Source of the DNA: a virus
Length of the DNA: 40,754 bases
Strand: one strand, 5' to 3'
Virus record (IMG/VR): IMGVR_UViG_3300021085_002355
Span: 1-40,754 of that record
The notes beneath the pieces were generated by a model. That model saw nothing but the letters and a program-made list of their open reading frames with translations, did no database searches and was not told where the DNA came from. Of this stretch, positions 33,916-40,754 are shown piece after piece. Position 1 is the first letter of the stretch; every line of letters begins with the position of its first letter. The translations under genes and the position numbers were made by a program.

Positions 33916-36588
33916 TTACCCAAAAGCGGCACCGGTTGCTTGTAAGTTAAAATCAAGTATGATAAACTCAACTGCACGTGCTGGTTGCAAGAAGATTTGT
34001 CCATAAAGGATGTTTCTGTCAATCAAGTCAGGTGTGTTGTTTGATTCGTCCATGATAACATTGAACGCATACAAACCTTGACGTTGTTGAACTGCTTCTA
34101 AGTAAGGATTGACGATTGCCAAGAACTTGTTACGAGTAGCAGCGGTATTTTGTTCAAATAACAAATAACGTGATGTACTTGCAATAAACTTCTTGAGAGT
34201 AATCAATAGACGTCTAACATTGATTCTGTCAAGTGCAGATGCTCTTCTCTGAAGAGTCTTTTGACCGAAAGCAACAATGCCTTGTCCAGGAAACTGAGCA
34301 ATTGGGTTAACCTTACCTTCGTAAAGAGTATCTCTTTCTGCAAATGTAAGACGATCAAGAACACTAACTGCTCCTTCTAAACCACCTCGGTTTAAACCGG
34401 CAGGTGCGAACCACTCAGCAGCGGTTTTATCATTGGCCGCATATACTGCTGGCATAATAGCACTCGGTGGAAAGGGTTGAAGTGCGTTAGTCGCAGGATC
34501 AATAATCTTAACCCAAGGATAATATGTCGCAGCGTAATTACTATCAATAGTTGATGCTTGTAATACTGCTTCATCTACCAACCCAGGTTGTCCGTTTGCT
34601 TGAACGCAATCAAGAATGTAAAAACAATCTTCACGTGTTTCGCACAAATCAACACCCATGTTGATAACACTTCTATGTAAATCCAATGTAAGTCCAGGTG
34701 TCACTAGCAAGTTAATATCAAACTCGTCTTGGTTGCTAAGTGCTTTGAATGCTCGTTCGTAACCTTGTGTACCAGCACTGAATCGTTTACTACAATCCAT
34801 TCCTTGTACATTATCGGCACGAATATCATCACCAAGAAGAACTGGTAAAACAGGAGAATCTCCGTCTTCACCACCTTGAAATCCCATTAAGAATCTGCGA
34901 TGACCACGTGCATCTGCTTCTTCACTTGCACTTGATGGTACAGTTGGAATAGAAACAAATGTTTCAGTTTCAATCTGTCCGTCAATATCTTTTTCAATTT
35001 TTCCAGATTGATCCATGTAAAATCCAACACCAGCGAATCCAGAATTTTCAGGAATTGGAGAAAATAATTCAATTGTATCTTTACTCCACGCAGGAATTAC
35101 AAGAACTCCATCGGGTGAATCTTCATTGAATACTGCACCACAGAAGTATCTTTTTGGTACACGTGAGTATTGAGATGCATATGAATATTTTGGTTCTGGT
35201 AAATCTAAAACTCCAATTGGACATTGATATGCAGCGTGCCCGTATGGCATACACTGTGTAGGAGCAATACTTTGCTTTGGCATTTCAACACGAATCCAAT
35301 CACTTCCATTTACATAATCACCACGTTCAATAATTTTTCCCATTTCATTGATGTATGTATAACGATCACCAATAACACGTGGAAGATATCTAGCACTCAA
35401 TGGATCAAGAGTTACATCTCGGAAATCTTCTATAACATCTTGAGTTTTATCGTTATCATTAAAACCACGAACAATAACACTAAATGAACCATATTCAGTT
35501 CCATCAAGAGTTCCTGGAGTTTTAACATTGTAAATACCAACTTTTATTTCACGATTAGCAGATTGACCGAAACTACGAGTATGAAATCTAAACAGTTCGT
35601 ATCTTGAACCACTGATTTCTTGTGACATTACATATGGAGTGGAAGCAGGACGACAAGCGTGTTCACCTTTTCCAGCACCATCGTATGCAGGATACTGATA
35701 ATCTGTGTCTTCGTAATTAAGATATCCGTCACCATCCGCATCTTCTAACTGAGCAGAAAAGTTTAAGAAATCATCACTCATTTCAATTGTGAATTTGTAT
35801 TCTGCAGCCACACCACCGTCAGCAACAGGTTTCATAAGATTGAAAAGTTCTGCTTGTGTACTTTCAAAATATGAATCAAAGTACGCAGGTTTAACATTTC
35901 GTTGTGGTGCTCTACCAAAAATATTTTGTAAACTGTTAGGAGATGATGGATCGATACTAAATGTAAATGAACCAAGTTCAGTTGGTTCAAGTACATTGTT
36001 AGATGTAGCACTATCTTGTTCATTGAAAACTTGTCGCAACACTAACTTACCTGTTGTGTTCTCACTGCTCATTACTAGTTCAGTAACTTGATTGTCATCA
36101 TTATCTGCTAGGTATGATCCGTAGAATCCGATACTTGTTTGTCTTGGAGATGCCAAGTTTGGTTTTAGAATTAACGAACCATCGTTATTTTTTTCTTTTA
36201 AAGTATTTGCCAATACACCAATTACTGCTTCTTTTGGAATGTCACCTTCTGCAATATCTGATTGATCGAGACTTGCGGTAACAAACTCTGCTTTAATCGC
36301 AAGTGCTTGTAAATTATACCACCCTTCAAGAGCACCAGTTCTCACGATTGTGACAACTCCCTGTTGTAGAAGATATTCACGTGCGGTGAATGGTTGGTAA
36401 TAGATACCTTGTGGAACACCAAACAGTGCTTCTAATTCGTTAATACTTGTTACAATGGTTGGTGAGTATGCTGGACCTTTTGTGAAAGGACCTACAATCG
36501 CACCACCTATTGCCGAAATTCCTTCAACCAAGAAAGTTGAATCTATTTCATTGGTGAATACTGCCGGACTTACTATACGTTCTGCCAT
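33916..36588 (-). CDS. 18: Contractile tail sheath protein gp18
   Basis: Forms the contractile outer sheath that drives the tube through the envelope. It has 890 residues against 659 in T4. The N-terminus AERIVSPAVFTNEIDSTFLV and GAIVGPFTKGPAYSPTIV and the C-terminus INVRRLLITLKKFIASTSRY ... FEQNTAATRNKFLAIVNPYL ... LQPARAVEFIILDFNLQATG are classic sheath core elements whose end strands interlock neighbouring subunits. The middle (about 250-430) is a large surface insertion that includes an EF-hand-like loop DADGDGYLNYED near residue 281. AGGAGA sits about 8 bases before the ATG. A terminator follows, and an AT-rich gap with CTATATTTATTTT precedes. Confidence 0.96.
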   Translation of the reverse strand: MAERIVSPAVFTNEIDSTFLVEGISAIGGAIVGPFTKGPAYSPTIVTSINELEALFGVPQGIYYQPFTAREYLLQQGVVTIVRTGALEGWYNLQALAIKAEFVTASLDQSDIAEGDIPKEAVIGVLANTLKEKNNDGSLILKPNLASPRQTSIGFYGSYLADNDDNQVTELVMSSENTTGKLVLRQVFNEQDSATSNNVLEPTELGSFTFSIDPSSPNSLQNIFGRAPQRNVKPAYFDSYFESTQAELFNLMKPVADGGVAAEYKFTIEMSDDFLNFSAQLEDADGDGYLNYEDTDYQYPAYDGAGKGEHACRPASTPYVMSQEISGSRYELFRFHTRSFGQSANREIKVGIYNVKTPGTLDGTEYGSFSVIVRGFNDNDKTQDVIEDFRDVTLDPLSARYLPRVIGDRYTYINEMGKIIERGDYVNGSDWIRVEMPKQSIAPTQCMPYGHAAYQCPIGVLDLPEPKYSYASQYSRVPKRYFCGAVFNEDSPDGVLVIPAWSKDTIELFSPIPENSGFAGVGFYMDQSGKIEKDIDGQIETETFVSIPTVPSSASEEADARGHRRFLMGFQGGEDGDSPVLPVLLGDDIRADNVQGMDCSKRFSAGTQGYERAFKALSNQDEFDINLLVTPGLTLDLHRSVINMGVDLCETREDCFYILDCVQANGQPGLVDEAVLQASTIDSNYAATYYPWVKIIDPATNALQPFPPSAIMPAVYAANDKTAAEWFAPAGLNRGGLEGAVSVLDRLTFAERDTLYEGKVNPIAQFPGQGIVAFGQKTLQRRASALDRINVRRLLITLKKFIASTSRYLLFEQNTAATRNKFLAIVNPYLEAVQQRQGLYAFNVIMDESNNTPDLIDRNILYGQIFLQPARAVEFIILDFNLQATGAAFG

Positions 36589-36688
36589 CTTTGGGTTTCT
36601 CCTATATTGAGTTGTTAATGGTTAAAAAATGAAACTTTTAAAATAAATATAGTTAAAAAATTCCAAAATTTAATATTTATCTAAAATA

Positions 36689-36964
36689 CTAACTTTTAAC
36701 ATATATTCCAGAAGAAATATCTAAATCTCCTGCACCATACTTTTTTGTTAGTCTATCTGAAAATATAGTTTCTTTGTTTTTAAATTGGATAAGTGACTCT
36801 TTATATTTTTTCTTGGTCTGTCTTACTGATTTAAGTTCTGCCTTTAAAGTAATTTCATTTACTGACAGTTCACCCATTGACAAAAGAAGATTTTGATATT
36901 CTGCATTTAACTCCACCAATTCATTTTTTTCATCTTCGGTAATTTTACATTGATTATTTTCCAT
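36689..36964 (-). CDS. Small coiled-coil protein, 91 aa
   Basis: Predicted coiled coil (ELVELNAEYQNLLLSMGELS, LKAELKSVRQTKKKYKESLI) ending in a LTKKYGAGDLDISSGIYV tail. The pattern of a helical hairpin followed by KYG-x-G-x-LDI-x-x-G is common among small uncharacterised phage proteins and has no assigned activity that I know of. The open frame reaches a TTG at 36991, but the ATG at 36964 fits such proteins better. It lies 43 bases after gp15 and upstream of the sheath gene, in the tail morphogenesis block. Confidence 0.78.
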   Translation of the reverse strand: MENNQCKITEDEKNELVELNAEYQNLLLSMGELSVNEITLKAELKSVRQTKKKYKESLIQFKNKETIFSDRLTKKYGAGDLDISSGIYVKS

Positions 36965-37007
36965 AAACTTATGGTAACAAATAAATTCCAATTATTCAAT
37001 GATAATA

Positions 37008-38261
37008 TTAAATAAATTTTATTAACAAAAGTTCCAAAGCATTTTTAGTAATTATCTGCACTACACAATCGGTATCAATTTCAATGGTATATTGATTGTT
37101 GGTAGTAATTTCTATTTCAGACGAACCAACATCCCATATTATTCTATGGTTAGATTCATCTATATTAAATCTAAAGTTTCTGCCTTCTATATTGATAGTA
37201 TAATCAACAACATCTTTCCAAATTCTCACAATAAAAGTATCACTCTGTTCTTTTGTTAAATAAACTTTTGGTGATTTTCTGTTCAATATAAAACTCTTTT
37301 CTGTTGTGTTTTCTTTTTTCTTAAAATCAAGCGATAACTCAGACTGACTATGTTTAATTGGTTTTCCCAACTCGTCAACGGATACATTCTGTGCTTCTGT
37401 TCCCCACATCACTTTTCGTGTACTCAGTCCTCTTTTTATATTTGTTTGATTATTGAAAACCAATGGAAGTAAATACGCATTTATAGTTAATGTGAAAGTT
37501 GAACTAACCGATCTGTCATCATCAGATGGTACTTCAACTGAATTTGAAAAAGAATCTATATTTGCTCTGAACTTGAATCTAGCAGGATCACCCCAGTAAT
37601 CATTATCAGCAAAATTTATAGTTTCAATTAACTGATTCATTTGTTCAACATACTCTGTATTTATTGTAAAGTCGTATGTCAAAACTACATGATCAGGAAA
37701 AGTTATGTTGTGTATTTCATGCAAAGGTTCTGCGTTATTTAATAAACTTATTTTATCGTATGAATTTTTACTACTAAATTTTTTGACTACAGGAACAGAC
37801 AAATATTTATTAAATGTAACAAATGAATCATCTTTTGCTACACCAGTTCTAGTGAAAACTATAATAGGTCTTTGTAACTGACCTTTGTCATCTCTGTATC
37901 TACCGTCATTTTGAATTGCACTCCACCTCTCAGGTGATGCGTGTCTAACAGGTACACTTATTTTTGAATCGTTTGTATCAATAACAGTTGGATTAATAAC
38001 ATTAGTAAAATATTCATAAATTATATTATCTATATCAACCAAAGTAATTGAATAGTTACCAAATGTTTTTACATCATCACCCCATCTTAATTTCTCGGCA
38101 CGATTATCAGAATACAACGCATGATTTGATTTTTTAAGATTAGACATATTTGGATCATTTGAAACATTAGGCACATCTTTACTCAAATCAACCGTAAATT
38201 CTTTATCGGTTTTATGATTCCTAAGTGTAATAAAAGGATTATTTACTTTATCGTAATCCAT
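37008..38261 (-). CDS. 15: Tail terminator / sheath stabiliser, gp15-like
   Basis: Encodes 417 residues. The first 290 follow the T4 gp15 layout: a helix and strand (DIDNIIYEYFTNVINPTVID), KISVPVRHASPERWSAIQ (gp15 has IRVPITYASKEH at the same point), VLTYDFTINTEYVEQMNQLI and a final SVSSTFTLTINAYLLP strand. Such proteins cap the finished tail and join it to the neck. An additional 110-residue beta-rich C-terminal region (about 305-417) has no counterpart in T4 gp15 (272 residues). It starts just 1 base after the gp14 stop. The call rests on motif spacing and on the neck gene order 13-14-15. Confidence 0.78.
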   Translation of the reverse strand: MDYDKVNNPFITLRNHKTDKEFTVDLSKDVPNVSNDPNMSNLKKSNHALYSDNRAEKLRWGDDVKTFGNYSITLVDIDNIIYEYFTNVINPTVIDTNDSKISVPVRHASPERWSAIQNDGRYRDDKGQLQRPIIVFTRTGVAKDDSFVTFNKYLSVPVVKKFSSKNSYDKISLLNNAEPLHEIHNITFPDHVVLTYDFTINTEYVEQMNQLIETINFADNDYWGDPARFKFRANIDSFSNSVEVPSDDDRSVSSTFTLTINAYLLPLVFNNQTNIKRGLSTRKVMWGTEAQNVSVDELGKPIKHSQSELSLDFKKKENTTEKSFILNRKSPKVYLTKEQSDTFIVRIWKDVVDYTINIEGRNFRFNIDESNHRIIWDVGSSEIEITTNNQYTIEIDTDCVVQIITKNALELLLIKFI

Positions 38262-38262
38262 G

Positions 38263-38730
38263 TTATTGAGTTCTTGGTACTATATTCAATTTACTTTTAC
38301 GTGTCATATGTGCGTTGCACAACAAACTATAATTCTTTTCTGGTTGCCCACCCAAAAATTGATTTTCTACTATATTTGAAATCTCAAAAAATGTATTCTC
38401 CCACATCACGATATCTCCAATTTCTGGATATATATCTTTTGCTTCACACAGTTTTTGATGAAATCTAAATATAGTTCCCTTCTTGACATCGGGTCCAAAC
38501 CCTTCGTAACTAGTTGATTGTGGGTCAGATTCTACCAAGCAACTTGTTTCTACACCAGTATAGTAAACTTTGTTCATAGATTCTCCGTAAATTGTAGACT
38601 TAGTTTGTTCTGGATTTATTTTATATACAACAATTATTTGCTCTATAATATTTAGCATCAACTCTCCGTTTAAACTGTTCATAAAACGAACATCTCTACG
38701 TGAAAAATATCTTCCCCTTGATCGTTCCAT
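38263..38730 (-). CDS. 14: Neck protein gp14-like
   Basis: Encodes 155 residues, shorter than T4 gp14 (256). The FSRRDVRFMNSLNGELMLNI start, YYTGVETSCLVESDPQSTSY centre and IGDIVMWENTFFEISNIVEN segment match the head-completion neck protein family of T4-like phages, which forms the ring between the portal vertex and the tail. The ATG overlaps the gp13 stop as TAATG, so translation is coupled. The C-terminus (NYSLLCNAHMTRKSKLNI) is shortened relative to T4. Confidence 0.82.
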   Translation of the reverse strand: MERSRGRYFSRRDVRFMNSLNGELMLNIIEQIIVVYKINPEQTKSTIYGESMNKVYYTGVETSCLVESDPQSTSYEGFGPDVKKGTIFRFHQKLCEAKDIYPEIGDIVMWENTFFEISNIVENQFLGGQPEKNYSLLCNAHMTRKSKLNIVPRTQ

Positions 38731-40097
38731 TATCCTATGTATAAAAAGTTTGGTACTTTTCTTAAGTTTTCTTGTAAATTATCAGCAACTTGATTTAGTT
38801 GCTCACTTGTTGTACTACGACTCGTAACTTCTAAATCTTCTCGTAATTCGGTTATCAACTGCTCTTTTTCATTTTGTGCTTCTGCTCTTAATTCAGAACC
38901 ATCTAATGAGGTTTCACCACCAGGAATTGGAATACTTTGATATTTTGCACGAATTGCTCCAAGTAGTTCTTTACACAAAGATAAATAATATTTCATTATC
39001 CATCGTTTTCCTACATCATTTATTGAACCAAAGTTGTGAAACTCATATGGAGCATTACTAACATCAGTTACACTTGAATCACAACCAACCGAAGATTTTT
39101 TCTGTGTTTCTTCTGTATGACAAGTTCCATCGTCTAAACCTTGCCTCGTTTCTGTTGAAACCACTTGTTGTGTGGTTGATTCTTCAATTTGAGTTTGTGT
39201 TTTTGGTATAGTATTAAATTCATCAGCATCCACATAACCTTGAATAGCTGCTAAATCTCGTTCTCGTTTATATACATAATCAAACCACAATGTAAAATCT
39301 TTCTGTGGAACGGGTAAGATAGTTAATTTATTATTGATCACCTCAAATCCAAATGCACTTCTTCTTACTTGTTCATTAAATTCAATTGCTTGTAATCTCA
39401 TTAAATCTTCATTTACAGGTCTTAGTAAAAATTGTGTACCAAGGGGAGACATTCCGTTCCAATTGAATTCACTTAGTAAATTTGAATGACTCATACCCGA
39501 ATTAGACATCGGATCGTATATTTTATTCATAGCAGGAGGTGGGTGATGCCAAATTCTTTTAACTTCAATTCGTTCTATTTTCTTTTCACCTGTTTTTGGA
39601 CAAATATAATATTGATTAAATAAACCTTGTAAATCGTATGTTTGTACACCTGATTTTACTTTGAGACTTGCTTTTCTCCAATCAACATTACCCCCCGTAC
39701 CCACTTCAGCTCCGTATGCTTCAGATAGTTTTAAATAAAATGGCAAAGGTTGTGTTTGCATAACCGAAGTTGTTAAATTCACACTTGTGGTAGTTCCTTT
39801 TAAACTATATAAATTTTGTTTAATTGAAAATTGATTTACCTGTGAACTATATTCAGTAATTGCTTCTTCAAAACAAGCATAAAATTGTACATCAATCATT
39901 TCTACATCAACGATTGGATGACCTAGTCTTTTAGCTGCCCAATCAGCTGCTCTTGGAGCAAATCCGACAAACGACTGATCATTATCAAAAAAACCAAACG
40001 GAGTTTTTCCAATGGGTGAACTTAATGTTCCATCCCACCTAACTCGTTCTAATTCTACACTTTGTTCTGCGTTCTCTTCGTTATTCTCTTCGTCCAT
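38730..40097 (-). CDS. 13: Neck protein gp13-like (head completion)
   Basis: Encodes 455 residues (T4 gp13 309). It includes FGFFDNDQSFVGFAPRAADW, KRLGHPIVDVEMIDVQFYAC and FEEAITEYSSQVNQFSIKQN in the N-terminal half, which are typical of the head-closure protein of marine T4-like phages, and a FGFEVINNKLTILPVPQKDF strand region. A Ser/Thr/Gln-rich insertion lies near residues 300-345 and a coiled coil near 395-445. It forms the upper neck ring with gp14 after DNA packaging. The ATG follows the gp23 terminator by about 44 bases and has no Shine-Dalgarno, but TATATTTATA lies 3 bases before it. Confidence 0.85.
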   Translation of the reverse strand: MDEENNEENAEQSVELERVRWDGTLSSPIGKTPFGFFDNDQSFVGFAPRAADWAAKRLGHPIVDVEMIDVQFYACFEEAITEYSSQVNQFSIKQNLYSLKGTTTSVNLTTSVMQTQPLPFYLKLSEAYGAEVGTGGNVDWRKASLKVKSGVQTYDLQGLFNQYYICPKTGEKKIERIEVKRIWHHPPPAMNKIYDPMSNSGMSHSNLLSEFNWNGMSPLGTQFLLRPVNEDLMRLQAIEFNEQVRRSAFGFEVINNKLTILPVPQKDFTLWFDYVYKRERDLAAIQGYVDADEFNTIPKTQTQIEESTTQQVVSTETRQGLDDGTCHTEETQKKSSVGCDSSVTDVSNAPYEFHNFGSINDVGKRWIMKYYLSLCKELLGAIRAKYQSIPIPGGETSLDGSELRAEAQNEKEQLITELREDLEVTSRSTTSEQLNQVADNLQENLRKVPNFLYIG

Positions 40098-40100
40098 GTC

Positions 40101-40108
40101 TATAAATA
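40101..40108. promoter_or_regulatory. TATTTATA/TATAAATA element before gp13
   Basis: Reads TATTTATA on the coding (minus) strand three bases before the gp13 ATG, and TATAAATA on the plus strand. Similar elements directly precede the ATGs at 33841 and 30850, and a close variant precedes 32443. Orientation and function are undetermined. Confidence 0.35.
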
Positions 40109-40136
40109 TACATCACTTATAGTAATCGTTATAAAA

Positions 40137-40170
40137 TAAAAGAGGGGTTCAAACGAACCCCTCTTAAATT
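40137..40170 (-). terminator. Intrinsic terminator after gene 23
   Basis: Ten-base arms AGAGGGGTTC (40141-40150) and GAACCCCTCT (40155-40164) enclose a GTTT loop in minus-strand RNA, followed by a U-rich tract. It lies about 27 bases after the capsid stop. Confidence 0.9.
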
Positions 40171-40190
40171 TTGTGTTATCCTTTGCAGAA

Positions 40191-40754
40191 TTAAAGATCT
40201 GCTGTACCGGAAACAGAGATTTTTCCGTAGAATTCAGGACGAACCATCTTCTTAGCATAACGAGTCATTACTCCACGACGTGGTGTGAAGTTAACTGGAT
40301 CGTATACCAAAGGAGTTTGGATCAACGGAATGTACGGAGCATAAACTGCACCAGTTTCGAGGAAGTTTGTTCCACGGAATCCGATAAGAACGTCACCACT
40401 TGTCATGTATGGGTTCTTGTAGACTTGGAAACGATTGTTCAATGCACCAACCTTGGTAACACCCATTGCGAACTGAGACTGATTTCCGTCTGTGTCAGCT
40501 GCGTATCCTGGGATACTTTCAAGAACGGTAGCAACTTGTGGAGAACAAACCAAGAAGTTTGCACCACCACGAAGGGTCAATTGATGAATTGTGTTACTCA
40601 CCTTTTGAATCTTTGTGCCGAGCTTCTGGAACAATGTTCCTTGAGTCTCACCACCTTGGAGATCAGCAGCCGCATTGAATGTACCACCGTCTGTGTGTGC
40701 GTTAACGATAAGCATATCAAGAATTTCCAAATCAATTTCCATTGAAACGTACTC
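40191..40754 (-). CDS. 23: Major capsid protein gp23, C-terminal part
   Basis: The frame is open to the window edge, so about 187 C-terminal residues are present and the start lies outside. MEIDLEILDMLIVNA, RGGANFLVCSPQVATVLESI, NPYMTSGDVLIGFRGTNFLE and TGAVYAPYIPLIQTPLVYDP are characteristic of the T4-type HK97-fold capsid protein, including the P-domain and the final strands. The internal ATG at 40742 is not the start, because coding continues upstream. Codon use is less AT-biased than neighbouring genes (more C-ending codons), consistent with very high expression. It is followed by a strong terminator and then the neck genes. Confidence 0.96.
   Translation of the reverse strand, partial: EYVSMEIDLEILDMLIVNAHTDGGTFNAAADLQGGETQGTLFQKLGTKIQKVSNTIHQLTLRGGANFLVCSPQVATVLESIPGYAADTDGNQSQFAMGVTKVGALNNRFQVYKNPYMTSGDVLIGFRGTNFLETGAVYAPYIPLIQTPLVYDPVNFTPRRGVMTRYAKKMVRPEFYGKISVSGTADL

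Noticed and set aside
40173-40745. 190-codon plus-strand frame opposite gp23
   Set aside because: It is a shadow of the capsid gene, Cys- and Ser-rich with no recognisable motif, while the minus-strand product is an unmistakable capsid protein.
1-40754. CRISPR arrays, tRNA genes, insertion sequences, inteins and integrase
   Set aside because: No regularly spaced repeats, no cloverleaf with CCA-type end, no transposase or integrase motifs and no intein block in any of the large genes were found by reading. A tRNA scan was not possible.

Overview
The window is a 40.75 kb AT-rich piece of a contractile-tailed (myovirus) phage genome of the T4 supergroup. The evidence is the co-occurrence, by protein sequence, of a gp23-type major capsid protein, gp13/gp14 neck proteins, a gp15-type tail terminator, gp18 sheath, a 163-residue gp19 tube protein, a gp26-family tail/baseplate protein, a very large tape measure, baseplate proteins, and a T4-style replication set (UvsX, gp32, gp41 helicase, Rnh-type exonuclease). 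Every supported gene lies on the minus strand, so the transcriptional order runs from high to low coordinates. The host cannot be read from the sequence. Several structural proteins look closer to marine exo-T-even phages than to T4 itself (inference from remembered family motifs).

Layout in transcription order. (1) 40754-36689: C-terminal part of gp23 followed by a hairpin terminator, then gp13, gp14, gp15 and a small coiled-coil protein. (2) 36588-32102: sheath gp18, a terminator, an unrecognised membrane protein, tube gp19, another terminator and an unrecognised small protein. (3) 32007-24150: the gp26-family protein, whose frame appears to be extended by a +1 frameshift at a U7 run, a small protein, and a 2123-residue tape measure with a probable TTG start. 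(4) 24144-14343: a closely packed baseplate operon with an 1806-residue tube/baseplate protein carrying Fn3-like and repeated Cys modules, a gp53/LysM-like protein, a 20-codon coupled mini-ORF, a 1200-residue hub-like protein and a small conserved-looking protein. (5) 14326-12599: a short, divergent family A DNA polymerase-like protein and a small hypothetical protein. (6) 12554-6948: an operon-like run of PrkA (YeaG) kinase, YeaH (DUF444/VWA), SpoVR (YcgB) and a beta-class adenine methyltransferase. (7) 6858-1: a small protein, gp32 with its own sigma70-like promoter, UvsX, the 5'-3' exonuclease, gp41 helicase and an incomplete class Ia ribonucleotide reductase large subunit.

The most notable content is the complete PrkA-YeaH-SpoVR module. 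These three proteins are normally encoded together on bacterial chromosomes and linked to starvation, stationary-phase or sporulation physiology. Here they sit in a phage between replication and tail genes, joined to a DNA methyltransferase. A host-reprogramming role is an inference. Other notable items are the frameshift in the tail-assembly-chaperone position, the modular tube/baseplate protein, the unusual polymerase, and a recurrent AT-rich motif placed directly before the start codons of genes that follow strong terminators.

No tRNA, rRNA, CRISPR array, insertion sequence or integrase was recognised. No gene-free stretch exceeds about 300 bases: the longest apparent gap (30851-31101) is mostly filled by the frameshifted reading frame.
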